From: Nitrobacter hamburgensis X14
Lineage (GTDB): Bacteria > Pseudomonadota > Alphaproteobacteria > Rhizobiales > Xanthobacteraceae
Reading direction: 5' to 3'
Assembly: GCF_000013885.1 (NCBI RefSeq)
Contig: NC_007964.1
Span: 186,001 to 250,000, forward strand
Length of the DNA: 64,000 bases
Part shown: one piece after another, positions 26,055-34,813 of the stretch
Numbering within the stretch: the stretch's first letter is position 1
How the letters are laid out: each line of letters starts with the position of its first letter
Notes under the pieces: model-generated
Told to the model about the DNA's origin: nothing
Database searches by the model: none
Seen by the model: the letters and a program-made list of their open reading frames with translations, nothing else
Translations under genes and position numbers: made by a program

Positions 26055-27800
26055 TCAATATCCCGCAGCACTCGACCCCCGCGTTCGCGGATCCGCCGCC
26101 CCGAAGAAGCCGTCCGGTGTGATAGCGATGGAGTTGGCCGAGGTTTGTCCCATCGGCATGACCACGGTGTGGCCTCGCGCCCGCAATCCCGCAATGATTT
26201 GCTCGGAGAAGCCGCGCTCGGCGCGGACCCGATCCGGCAGCCATTGATGATGCAAGCGCGGTGCATCGACCGCGTCGGCGATGGTCATATCGTAGTCGAT
26301 CACGTTGACGATCACTTGCAGGACCGTGGAGATGATACGGCTGCCGCCGGGCGATCCCGTCACCAGCACCGGCTTGCCGTCCTTCAGCACGATCGTCGGC
26401 GTCATCGAGGACAGCGGGCGCTTGCCGGGGCCGGGCAAATTGGCCGCGAAGCCGACAAGGCCGTAGGCGTTCGCCGCGCCCGGTGCCGCGGTGAAATCGT
26501 CAAGCTCGTTGTTGAGCAGCACGCCGGTGCCGTCCGCCACCAGCCCGACGCCGTAGCTGAAGTTGAGCGTATAGGTGTTGCTGACGGCGTTGCCGAAGGC
26601 ATCGGCCACGGAAAAATGCGTGGTGTTGTCGCCCTCGTGCGGTGGTGGCAGGGGCACGGCGGCGGCGGGCGTCGCGCGCATCATGTCGATCGAGGCGCGC
26701 TGTTTCGCGGCATAGTTCTTGGCCAGCAGCGTTGCGATCGGCGCCTGTACGAAGGCGGGATCGCCGAGATAGCGCGCGCGGTCGGCATAGGCGCGCTTCA
26801 TCGCCTCGATCAGAAGATGCAGCGAATCCACTGAGCCCTGATGCAGATCGCGCATCGGAAATCCCTCGAGGATGTTCAGCGATTCGATCAGCACGGTGCC
26901 GCCGGACGACGACGGCGGCATCGAGACGATGTCATAGCCCCGGTAGCTGCCGCGCACCGGCTCGCGGTCCAGCGGCCGATAGGACCTGAGATCGTCCAGC
27001 GTCATGATTCCGCCGGCGGCGCGGATTCCCTTCACCAGCTTCGAAGCCACCGGCCCTTCATAAAAGCCTCGCGGCCCGTGGTCGGCGATCGCGGTCAGCG
27101 TCGCCGCCAGATCGGTCTGAATCAGAAGATCGCCCTCGCGCAGCGCACTGCCGTCGGGGTGCGAAAATATTGTCATCGACGACGGCCAGCGCGCGATGCG
27201 CCGGTGCCATTGCGGCAGCGTATCGGCGGTATCGTCGCCGATCTTGAGCCCGTCGCGCGCCAGCGCGATCGCGGGCTTGAGCAGATCGGCCAGCGTGAAT
27301 TTGCCCGAGCCGTATTTGTCGAGCGCCAGCGCCAATCCGGCGACGGTGCCGGGCACGCCGATGCCGAGCGCCGAATCGCGCGACTTCGCAGGATCAGGCT
27401 TGCCATCAGTGCCCAGGAAGATGTCGCGCCTGGTCGCGGCCGGCGCGGTCTCGCGATAGTCGATGGCGATGTCTCGATTGCCATCGGCAAGGTGAATCAC
27501 CATGAAGCCGCCGCCGCCGATATTGCCGGCGCGCGGATAGGTGACCGCCATGGCGAAGCCGGTCGCCACTGCCGCATCGATCGCATTGCCGCCACGCGCC
27601 AGCACCTCCGCGCCGATTGCGGCCGCGAGCTTCTCCTGCGCCACCACCATGCCGTGTTTCGCAACGACCGGGCGGATCGCGCCGGGGGCGAGCGGCGGGG
27701 AGGCCCCGCGCACATCCTGCGCGGACGCGGGCGCCCAGAGAACCATCCATGCCGCGATCGCAAGGAAAAAGATGTGCCGGCGTGGCCTGCGGCGGATCAT
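26055..27800 (-). CDS. ggt: gamma-glutamyltransferase
   Basis: Periplasmic self-processing enzyme that cleaves glutathione and other gamma-glutamyl compounds. 581 residues with an N-terminal signal peptide (IFFLAIAAWMVLWAPASAQ). The catalytic threonine that becomes the N-terminus of the small subunit is T393 in DNTTHFSVAD. The oxyanion and substrate loop appears as PLSSMTPTIVLKDGKPVLV and GSPGGSRIISTVLQ. It diverges from the MFS gene, which could be functionally linked. Confidence 0.95.
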   Translation of the reverse strand: MIRRRPRRHIFFLAIAAWMVLWAPASAQDVRGASPPLAPGAIRPVVAKHGMVVAQEKLAAAIGAEVLARGGNAIDAAVATGFAMAVTYPRAGNIGGGGFMVIHLADGNRDIAIDYRETAPAATRRDIFLGTDGKPDPAKSRDSALGIGVPGTVAGLALALDKYGSGKFTLADLLKPAIALARDGLKIGDDTADTLPQWHRRIARWPSSMTIFSHPDGSALREGDLLIQTDLAATLTAIADHGPRGFYEGPVASKLVKGIRAAGGIMTLDDLRSYRPLDREPVRGSYRGYDIVSMPPSSSGGTVLIESLNILEGFPMRDLHQGSVDSLHLLIEAMKRAYADRARYLGDPAFVQAPIATLLAKNYAAKQRASIDMMRATPAAAVPLPPPHEGDNTTHFSVADAFGNAVSNTYTLNFSYGVGLVADGTGVLLNNELDDFTAAPGAANAYGLVGFAANLPGPGKRPLSSMTPTIVLKDGKPVLVTGSPGGSRIISTVLQVIVNVIDYDMTIADAVDAPRLHHQWLPDRVRAERGFSEQIIAGLRARGHTVVMPMGQTSANSIAITPDGFFGAADPRTRGSSAAGY

Positions 27801-27911
27801 GCATTGCTCCGGGAGGGTGGTGCTGGTGTCTTTCCGTCAACCAATCGATGCTATAGGGAATTCGGCGCGCGAGGCCAGATGCCCCGCGTAATTCGACGGG
27901 ACGTATCGATC

Positions 27912-29321
27912 ATGACGGTGACGACAGCCGTACCCGCGGGCAACGCCGATCCCGGGGCGCGCTATGCTTCGCGCACCGCGGTCGCGAGCTGGATCATGTT
28001 CGACTGGGCGGCGCAGCCCTATTTCACACTGATCACGACTTTCGTATTCGCGCCCTATTTCGCAACTTTCGTGGCGGCGACGCCGGCCGAGGGGCAATCG
28101 CTGTGGGGATTTGCGACGGGCGCGGCCGGCATCGTGATCGCGCTCGCCTCGCCGGTGCTCGGCGCCATCGCCGATGCCAGCGGCCGGCGCAAACCGTGGA
28201 TCGCGGCCTTCGGCGCGCTGCTGGTGATCGGCTCCAGCCTGATGTGGATCGGCAAGCCCGGCGACGCCGGCGTGATCCTGCCCCTGCTGATCGCCTATGG
28301 CATCGCCACCGTCGGCGTCGAGTTCGCCACCGTATTCAACAATGCGATGATGCCGTCGCTGGTGCCGCCCGACAAGATCGGGCGTTTGTCGGGGACCGGA
28401 TGGGCTACCGGCTATATCGGCGGCATCCTCAGTCTCGTCCTGGTGCTCGGCTTTCTCGCGGCCAATCCCGCCACCGGCAAGACGCTGTTCGGCTTGTCGC
28501 CGCTGTTCGGTCTCGATCCCGCCACCCATGAGGGCGATCGCATTACCGGGCCGCTGACGGGCCTCTGGTTCGTCATCTTCGTGCTGCCGATGTTTTTGCT
28601 GACGCCGGATTTCCCGGCTAGGCGTCCGCTGCGAACGGCGCTGCGCGAAGGATTGATCGAACTGCGCGGCACCCTTCGCGAATTGCCGAAACGGAAGTCG
28701 ATGGCGACCTTCCTGCTCGCCAACATGATCTACACCGACGGACTGGTGTCGCTGTTCGCGTTCGGCGGCATCTATGCCGCCGGCACCTTCGGCTGGCATA
28801 CAATCCAGATCGGAACATTCGGCATCCTGCTCGCTATTGCCGGCGCGCTCGGCGCGTGGATCGGCGGCAAGCTCGACGACCGAGTGGGTCCGAAAGTCGT
28901 CATCGCCGCGAGCATGATCGTCTTGCTGTCGGCGATCGTGGCGATCCTGATGGTCGACAGGGATTCGATCCTGTTCGTGGAGGTCGCGCCGCCCGTGCCC
29001 GGCGGCGGGCTGTTCGCAGCACCCGCGGAGAAAGCCTATCTCATCCTCGGCTGCCTGATCGGCGGCGCCGGCGGTCCGTTGCAGGCGGCCTCGCGGACGC
29101 TGTTGATCCGGCTGGCGCCGAAGGATCGCATCGCGCAGTTTTTCGGATTGTTCGCGCTGACCGGAAAGGTGACGTCGTTCGTCGGCCCGCTGCTGGTTGG
29201 CCTTATCACCGCGATCACCGCAAGCCAGAAGGCGGGCATGGCGGTGCTGGTGCTGTTCTTCCTCGCAGGGCTTGTGCTGTTGTCCCAGGTTCGGGTGCAG
29301 CCGGGCCAAAGCTCGGGTTAA
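27912..29321 (+). CDS. MFS transporter, UMF1-like
   Basis: Inner-membrane permease of 469 residues with about 12 helices, of the UMF1 (Atg22-like) branch of the major facilitator superfamily. The N-terminal ASWIMFDWAAQPYFTLITTFVFAPYF is the hallmark of that branch; the inter-helix motif ADASGRRKPW follows helix 3. ATG 27912 is used; ATG 27879 (11 residues longer) also has a possible GAGG ribosome site. Substrate unknown; amino-acid or peptide export or import would fit the divergent ggt gene. Confidence 0.88.
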   Translation: MTVTTAVPAGNADPGARYASRTAVASWIMFDWAAQPYFTLITTFVFAPYFATFVAATPAEGQSLWGFATGAAGIVIALASPVLGAIADASGRRKPWIAAFGALLVIGSSLMWIGKPGDAGVILPLLIAYGIATVGVEFATVFNNAMMPSLVPPDKIGRLSGTGWATGYIGGILSLVLVLGFLAANPATGKTLFGLSPLFGLDPATHEGDRITGPLTGLWFVIFVLPMFLLTPDFPARRPLRTALREGLIELRGTLRELPKRKSMATFLLANMIYTDGLVSLFAFGGIYAAGTFGWHTIQIGTFGILLAIAGALGAWIGGKLDDRVGPKVVIAASMIVLLSAIVAILMVDRDSILFVEVAPPVPGGGLFAAPAEKAYLILGCLIGGAGGPLQAASRTLLIRLAPKDRIAQFFGLFALTGKVTSFVGPLLVGLITAITASQKAGMAVLVLFFLAGLVLLSQVRVQPGQSSG

Positions 29322-29344
29322 GCGGCGCGCGATCGTCTCCGCGC

Positions 29345-30328
29345 TCAATCCGCCGCGTCGATCGTTCCTGACGGCGGCGACTTTTCACCAAGATGCACGC
29401 CGTTAACGACCAGGCCGTATTTCGATGTCGGCTCGTCGTGGAATCGCTTACGGGTTTCCGCCACCGACTCGACGAACCTCGGATCTTGCGGCCGCTCCTG
29501 ACTGTCCATGTAAGTGGCGATGTCCCACGCCTCCTGATCGCTCAGCGAGCCGCCGAGACCGAGCGGCATGTTGGCCTTGATGAAGCCCGCGGCGTTGTTG
29601 ATCGAGGCCATGCCCGCGCCCCAGTTGAACGAGCGCGGTCCCCAGAGCGGCGGAAACACGGTTTGCCCGTCGGCCGATTTTTGTCCCTCACCATCGCCGC
29701 CATGACAGAGGGAGCAATGCTGCGCGTAGGCTTTGGCGCCGCGATCATAGTCCGCCGGCTGATCCGGCGCTTTCAGCTTGGGATAGCCCTGGCCCTTGAC
29801 GGCGACGCCGGTCGGACCGCCCTTGGCCAGGAAATAGGCATAGGTCTCAAGCGCCACCAGCACCTTGTCGTTGAACGGGGGCGCCTTGCCGTTCATGCTG
29901 AAACGGAAACAGCCTTGCAGCCGCTCCTGAAAGGTATTCACGTGGCCGTTCTTGGCGCGATAGGCCGGGTAAAGAAGATAGGCGGCGCCGAGCGGCGCGG
30001 AGTTCGGCTGACGGCCGCGATCGATGTGACAGTTCGAGCACTGCAGATCGTTGCCGACGAAGCCCTTCGCATTGTGCCGGGTATCGTGAAAGATCGCCTC
30101 GCCGAGCCGGATCATGTCGCCGAACGGCCCGTCCGGAATGTCGCTGTCCGCAGGGGGCGTGTAGGAGGGGCGCGCGGCTTCCGTCTTTGCTGCCGGAGGC
30201 TGCTCCGGCGTTGCGCCTGTCAACGGAGCCGCCGCACTGGCGGACAGCATGGATCCGATGAAGCCGGCGGCCGCGAGGGCGAGAACAGCTACGGCCGGGA
30301 CCGAGGGCGCAACCGGATTGCGGCTCAT
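29345..30328 (-). CDS. tsdA: thiosulfate dehydrogenase, diheme cytochrome c TsdA
   Basis: Periplasmic enzyme that oxidises two thiosulfates to tetrathionate. 327 residues with signal peptide. The first heme is at C97-S-N-C100-H101; the family-specific axial cysteine is C140 in ERLQGCFRFSMNG. The second heme is C205-S-L-C208-H209, with the probable sixth ligand in FNWGAGM (M240). The motif NSAPLGAAYLLYPAYRAKNG is also characteristic. The start overlaps the tsdB stop by 4 bases, so the two are coupled. Confidence 0.92.
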   Translation of the reverse strand: MSRNPVAPSVPAVAVLALAAAGFIGSMLSASAAAPLTGATPEQPPAAKTEAARPSYTPPADSDIPDGPFGDMIRLGEAIFHDTRHNAKGFVGNDLQCSNCHIDRGRQPNSAPLGAAYLLYPAYRAKNGHVNTFQERLQGCFRFSMNGKAPPFNDKVLVALETYAYFLAKGGPTGVAVKGQGYPKLKAPDQPADYDRGAKAYAQHCSLCHGGDGEGQKSADGQTVFPPLWGPRSFNWGAGMASINNAAGFIKANMPLGLGGSLSDQEAWDIATYMDSQERPQDPRFVESVAETRKRFHDEPTSKYGLVVNGVHLGEKSPPSGTIDAAD

Positions 30329-30987
30329 GGCTTGTTGTCCGGGTTATGGACTGGTGCCGCCACCGGCAGGCTCTCGTAATAGGCGGCGACGCTCTTGATC
30401 TGGTCGTCGGTCAGCTTGTTGGCGACATTGGCCATCACGCCCATGGGATCGTTCTTGCGATCGCCGGCCTTCCACGACCGAAGTGCTTTCTCGATATAGA
30501 CGGCCCATTGCCCCGCGAGGCGTGGAAAGTCCGTTCCGACGCCAAGGCCGGCGGCCCCGTGGCACTGTCCGCATCCGGGCAGGTCTTTCGACCAGTCGCC
30601 GGTCGCGGCGAGCTTCGCTCCGGCCGCGATCACGGCCGGGTCAGCCGGCGCGGTCTCGGGCTTCGGCGTCGCCATGTCGGCATAATAATTCGCTAGCGCT
30701 TTTCTTTCGCCGTCCGTCAGGTCCGACGCGATCATCAGCATGATACGGTTCTTGCGCGTGCCGTCCTTGAAACTCTCAAGCTGACGTTCGAAGTACTGCG
30801 CGTTGAGACCCGCAAGACGCGGCACGCCCGTTGCCGGCTGGCCCTGTCCATTCTGGCCATGACACGGTGAGCAGGATGCCGCTCTGTCCGGCGTCCCTCT
30901 CGCGGTGATGTCCTTCCCATCCGCCGCAAGCACCGGCAGCGCCGACATGCCAAGAAGCAGCAGTGCTGCGCCTACCAGCGATCTCAT
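30325..30987 (-). CDS. tsdB: diheme c4-type cytochrome, TsdB electron acceptor
   Basis: Exported cytochrome of 220 residues with two similar cytochrome c domains: heme sites C39-S-P-C42-H43 and C139-G-Q-C142-H143, each followed by a RLAG-Q..Y repeat (PRLAGLNAQYFERQL and PRLAGQWAVYIEKAL). Signal peptide SLVGAALLLLGMSALPVLA. In other bacteria such c4-type proteins take electrons from TsdA. ATG 30987 is chosen over a TTG at 31014. First gene of the tsdBA pair. Confidence 0.88.
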   Translation of the reverse strand: MRSLVGAALLLLGMSALPVLAADGKDITARGTPDRAASCSPCHGQNGQGQPATGVPRLAGLNAQYFERQLESFKDGTRKNRIMLMIASDLTDGERKALANYYADMATPKPETAPADPAVIAAGAKLAATGDWSKDLPGCGQCHGAAGLGVGTDFPRLAGQWAVYIEKALRSWKAGDRKNDPMGVMANVANKLTDDQIKSVAAYYESLPVAAPVHNPDNKP

Positions 30988-31179
30988 TCGTTTCGCCCCC
31001 ACATTCGCTTTCAAGGTTTTGCGCTCTCAAGGCTTTGTATCCGGAGGAAGAAAAAACCGTAACGTCGGAGAAGACAAGCCCGCGGCGCGATTGCCGCCGC
31101 TACATCAAAAGCTGAACGTGGCTTTGGTTCCGTGACGGCGAAGCGGCGGGCTTTAGATCATGCGCATTCTCAATATTTT

Positions 31180-31229
31180 AGAGCGCGATCGGACACAAAA
31201 CCGGAATCCACTTTTGCTGATCGCGCTCT
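31180..31229. repeat. palindromic repeat, module A variant
   Basis: Arms AGAGCGCGATC / GATCGCGCTCT with core AAAACCGGAATCCACTTTTGC. It overlaps the last base pairs of purH and may act as its 3' hairpin. Confidence 0.75.
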
Positions 31230-32820
31230 AATGCCGGAAATGCCTGACTCCGGTGAACACCATGGCGATGCCGTGCTCGTCGGCGGCCTTGATCACCTCA
31301 TCGTCGCGCATTGAGCCGCCGGGCTGAATGACCGCGGTGGCGCCGGCCTCGACGCAGGCCAGCATCCCGTCGGCGAATGGGAAGAACGCATCCGATGCCA
31401 CCACCGAGCCTATGGTCAGAGGCTGCGCCAATTTCAGTTCACGCGCGGCATCGTCCGCCTTGCGCGCGGCGATACGCGCGGAGTCGACGCGGCTCATCTG
31501 CCCCGCCCCGATGCCGACGGTGGCGAGGTCCTTGGCATAGACGATGGTGTTCGACTTGACGTGCTTGGCGATGCGGAAGGCGAACCGCAGATCGCGCATT
31601 TCGGCGTCGGTCGGCGCACGCTTGGTCGCGACCGTCAGCGCCATATCGTCGACGACGGCGTTGTCGCGGCCCTGCACCAGAAGTCCGCCGGCCACTGTTT
31701 TTGCGGTCAGGCCGCGCGCGCGCGGATCGGGCAGGCCGCCCGCGAGCAACAACCGGAGATTCTTGCGCTTGCCGATGATCGCAATCGCTTCCTCGGTCGC
31801 ATCGGGCGCGATGATGACTTCGGTGAAGATGCCGGCCACGGCATTTGCCGCGTCGGCGTCGAGCGTGCGGTTGAAGGCGATGATGCCGCCATAGGCCGAG
31901 GTCTGGTCGCAGGCCAGCGCCTTGCGATAGGCGCTGGCAAGATCGGCGCCTTCCGCGACGCCGCAGGGGTTGGCGTGCTTGATGATGACGCAGGCCGCGG
32001 TGCGCGTCGCATCGAATTCGGCGACGCATTCATAGGCCGCGTCGGTGTCGTTGATGTTGTTGTAGGACAGCTCCTTGCCCTGAAGCTGACGCGCGGTGGA
32101 GACGCCGGCGCGACGATCGGGCGTGCGGTAGAATGCGGCGGTCTGGTGCGGGTTCTCGCCATAACGCAAGGTCTGCGCAAGACGCCCGCCGAAGGCGCGA
32201 TAGTCCGGCGCGTCGGTCGCAAGCTGCACCGCGAACCAGTTGGAAATCGCGGCATCATAGGCGGCGGTGCGGGCGTAGGCTTTCGCGGCGAGGCGCTTGC
32301 GCAAGCCCAGCGTGGTTGCGCCGTCGTTGGCTTTGAGTTCGTCGAGCACCGCCTGGTAGTCCTGCGCTTCGACCACGACCGCGACGTCGTCATGGTTTTT
32401 CGCGGCGGCGCGGATCATCGCGGGGCCGCCGATGTCGATATTCTCGATGCAGTCCTCGTAAGGAGCGCCTTTGTCGACGGTCGCCTCGAACGGGTAGAGA
32501 TTGACGACCAGCAGGTCGATCGGCGCGATGCCGTGGTCCTTCATCGCTTTCGCATGATCACCGTTGTCGCGGATCGCGAGCAGGCCGCCGTGCACCTTGG
32601 GATGCAGCGTCTTGACCCGGCCGTCCATCATTTCCGGAAAGCCCGTCAGCTCCGAGACGTCGCTGACCTTCAGCCCCGCTGCAGCGATCGCCTTGGCGGT
32701 GCCGCCGGTCGAGACCAGGTCGATGCCGAGGCCAGCGAGCGCGCGGGCGAACTCGATCAGGCCGGTCTTGTCGGAAACGGAAAGCAGGGCGCGGGTCACG
32801 CGGCGCGGTCGGTCGGTCAT
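31228..32820 (-). CDS. purH: bifunctional AICAR transformylase / IMP cyclohydrolase
   Basis: Performs the last two steps of IMP synthesis: formyl transfer to AICAR and ring closure. 530 residues, the usual length. The N-terminal cyclohydrolase domain (residues 1-200) begins RALLSVSDKTGLIEFARAL with STGGTAKAIAAAG; the transformylase domain contains HANPCGVAEG and ends with the conserved VQPGGSMRDDEVIKAADEHGIAMVFTGVRHF type (here VIQPGGSMRDD). Cytosolic. In this group it often follows the heparinase-like and rsmB genes, as here. Confidence 0.97.
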   Translation of the reverse strand: MTDRPRRVTRALLSVSDKTGLIEFARALAGLGIDLVSTGGTAKAIAAAGLKVSDVSELTGFPEMMDGRVKTLHPKVHGGLLAIRDNGDHAKAMKDHGIAPIDLLVVNLYPFEATVDKGAPYEDCIENIDIGGPAMIRAAAKNHDDVAVVVEAQDYQAVLDELKANDGATTLGLRKRLAAKAYARTAAYDAAISNWFAVQLATDAPDYRAFGGRLAQTLRYGENPHQTAAFYRTPDRRAGVSTARQLQGKELSYNNINDTDAAYECVAEFDATRTAACVIIKHANPCGVAEGADLASAYRKALACDQTSAYGGIIAFNRTLDADAANAVAGIFTEVIIAPDATEEAIAIIGKRKNLRLLLAGGLPDPRARGLTAKTVAGGLLVQGRDNAVVDDMALTVATKRAPTDAEMRDLRFAFRIAKHVKSNTIVYAKDLATVGIGAGQMSRVDSARIAARKADDAARELKLAQPLTIGSVVASDAFFPFADGMLACVEAGATAVIQPGGSMRDDEVIKAADEHGIAMVFTGVRHFRH

Positions 32821-32921
32821 GATGTCGATCCTGGGGGATTAAGGCGGTCGGTTAGCATGATTTTGCCGCCGATGAAACCGGCCCTTGTCTGGCGTGTCGG
32901 CGCCGGTCACAGAACGCGCGG

Positions 32922-34676
32922 CTACAGCGGCAATTCCGGCTCGCGCCGCGCATTGCGGCGGGCGTTGGTGGCCGTGACCGAGGCGGTCGAGCGGACCAAA
33001 CTCCAGCGCACGGTGGGGGCCTCCCGGGCACTCTGATGAATCACGATCTGCGTGGTGCGGCGGGGGCCGTCGTTGCCGGCGAGAAACACGCTGTCTTCGA
33101 GGTCGACCCGGTCGTCGGGCGCCTCGAACGTCCAGACTTCGCGGTTCGGCAGCACCAGCATCACCCCGCGCGCATCGCTGAGGCGGCTCGCCTTGACCGA
33201 CGGATGCAGATGGAAACGCAAGGCGTAATCGATCCGGCTGCCCTTCATGCGGCCGCTGGGCGCGGGCGCCAGCGTGTCCTCGCCCTCCAGTCGGGAGCCG
33301 TCACGCGTTATCGTCAGAACGCGGCGATGGATCACGCCGAACCGGGCGAGATAGCCGTCATGCGACGCCGTCAGCCGTTCGGCCTCGTCCACGGTCTCGC
33401 GGGAGCTTTCGACATTGGCCGGGCCGCTGACGATCGGCGCGCCTTGTAGCAGCCGCTTCATCGCCGACCGTTCGACGAACTGACACGACGATGTTTCATG
33501 GCAGCTCAGTGTGGAATGCGCCGGCGTTGAGCGGGCGAAGGTGCGCCAGTTGTCGCGGCCGGTCGAGGGCGTGCCGCAATTGGTCACGATCCGGTTTGGG
33601 CCGGAGGACAGTTCGAACGACAGGCAGCCGGCATGCGCCTCCTCGCTGAGGTTCGACGGCGGCGGTGGTCCGGTATCGACGATCAGCGTCGTCGTGCCGG
33701 CGTCGAGCCGCTGGAAGCCGGTGTGCGGCATGCTGGCCATTGGTATGCCGCGGGTGTCGTCATAGGCCAGAAGCGTCGCCAAAAGGTCCGACGGCGCGCC
33801 GCTCATGCCGTTGAACAGCGCAAAACTGCCGTCGCCGTGACGGAAGAAGCGCAGCATCGGCATCATGCGGTCGATGGCGTTCAGCAGGGCCGGCGGCGGC
33901 GCGATGTTGCGCGCGGCGAAGGTTTGCCGGAGCGGCAACAGGTCGATCAAGAGTTCGATCAAGGCGCCGGGATTGCGCGAGACATGGCCGCCGTCGGGCA
34001 GGATCTGCCGCCGCAATTCGTCGGACAGCTTGCGCGTCGCGGTGCGGATGGTGCGGGCCTGGTTGGCAAGACACAGCGAGGCGTAGCACAGCGCGATCAG
34101 AACCTGGAGCCGCGCCACGCCGTCGGGCGCGTCGTGCAGGCCGAACCGCAACAGGCGGATGTCGCGGGCCAGCGCGCGCAGATAGCGGCGATAGAATTTC
34201 CCGTCGGTATCGCTGAGCACGAGCGGCGCCTGCGACAACAGCGAGATAACGCGGCGGGCCATGACGTCGGCGCGCCGCCCCAGCGGCCGCCTGCGCGCCG
34301 GATTCGACATCCAGTCGTCGACCAGCGATCGCGCATTGGCGCGCGTGATCGCGGTGTCGGCGGCGCGCAGATGCCGCAGCCAGCCGAAACCCAGTAGCGC
34401 AGCTTCCCAATCCTCGGATGGCGGTTCGAGGTCGAAGATCGAGCGGGAATGGCAGGTGACGATCTTGCCCGCGAACACGAAGCGGCCGGCGTAGATCTCG
34501 GCGGCGCGGGTACCGTCGGCGGTGCGCAGGTCGTGCGGTGCGATCGTCAGCCGGTCGGCGCGGCCGGGCCACAGCCGCGACAGCGCCGCCGGGCCGTCGC
34601 CGGCGCGCGCGATCGTTCGTCGCGCGAAGCGGCGGAGCAACAGCGTTGAAATGCGTCTGCGATAAGCGACCGACAC
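32922..34676 (-). CDS. heparinase II/III family protein
   Basis: Protein of 584 residues of the heparinase II/III type: an alpha-helical toroid in the N-terminal half (DILLPDGGHVSRNPGAL-like segment ILPDGGHVSRNPG, then LRFFRHGDGSFALFNG) and a beta-sheet domain in the second half (SFELSSGPNRIVTNCGTPS, later DYALRFHLHPSVKASRL). Such proteins beside purH and rsmB are conserved in Rhizobiales. They are presumed polysaccharide lyases but have no proven substrate here. GTG start; no signal peptide is evident. Confidence 0.88.
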   Translation of the reverse strand: MSVAYRRRISTLLLRRFARRTIARAGDGPAALSRLWPGRADRLTIAPHDLRTADGTRAAEIYAGRFVFAGKIVTCHSRSIFDLEPPSEDWEAALLGFGWLRHLRAADTAITRANARSLVDDWMSNPARRRPLGRRADVMARRVISLLSQAPLVLSDTDGKFYRRYLRALARDIRLLRFGLHDAPDGVARLQVLIALCYASLCLANQARTIRTATRKLSDELRRQILPDGGHVSRNPGALIELLIDLLPLRQTFAARNIAPPPALLNAIDRMMPMLRFFRHGDGSFALFNGMSGAPSDLLATLLAYDDTRGIPMASMPHTGFQRLDAGTTTLIVDTGPPPPSNLSEEAHAGCLSFELSSGPNRIVTNCGTPSTGRDNWRTFARSTPAHSTLSCHETSSCQFVERSAMKRLLQGAPIVSGPANVESSRETVDEAERLTASHDGYLARFGVIHRRVLTITRDGSRLEGEDTLAPAPSGRMKGSRIDYALRFHLHPSVKASRLSDARGVMLVLPNREVWTFEAPDDRVDLEDSVFLAGNDGPRRTTQIVIHQSAREAPTVRWSLVRSTASVTATNARRNARREPELPL

Positions 34677-34813
34677 GCCGCGCCTTTGGTGTGAGGATTC
34701 CCGCGAATCCCTTTGAGTTGATGGGGACTCTTTCGCGAATCCTTTTTAATCCGGAAAGGCCGGCAACGCACTATCTTGAAATGTCGCGAATCTCCTGGAT
34801 TCGCCTTGGTCAA

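Noticed and set aside
27837..29348. Minus-strand frame of 503 codons opposite the MFS gene
   Set aside because: Charged, low-complexity translation; the plus-strand frame is a clear 12-helix permease.
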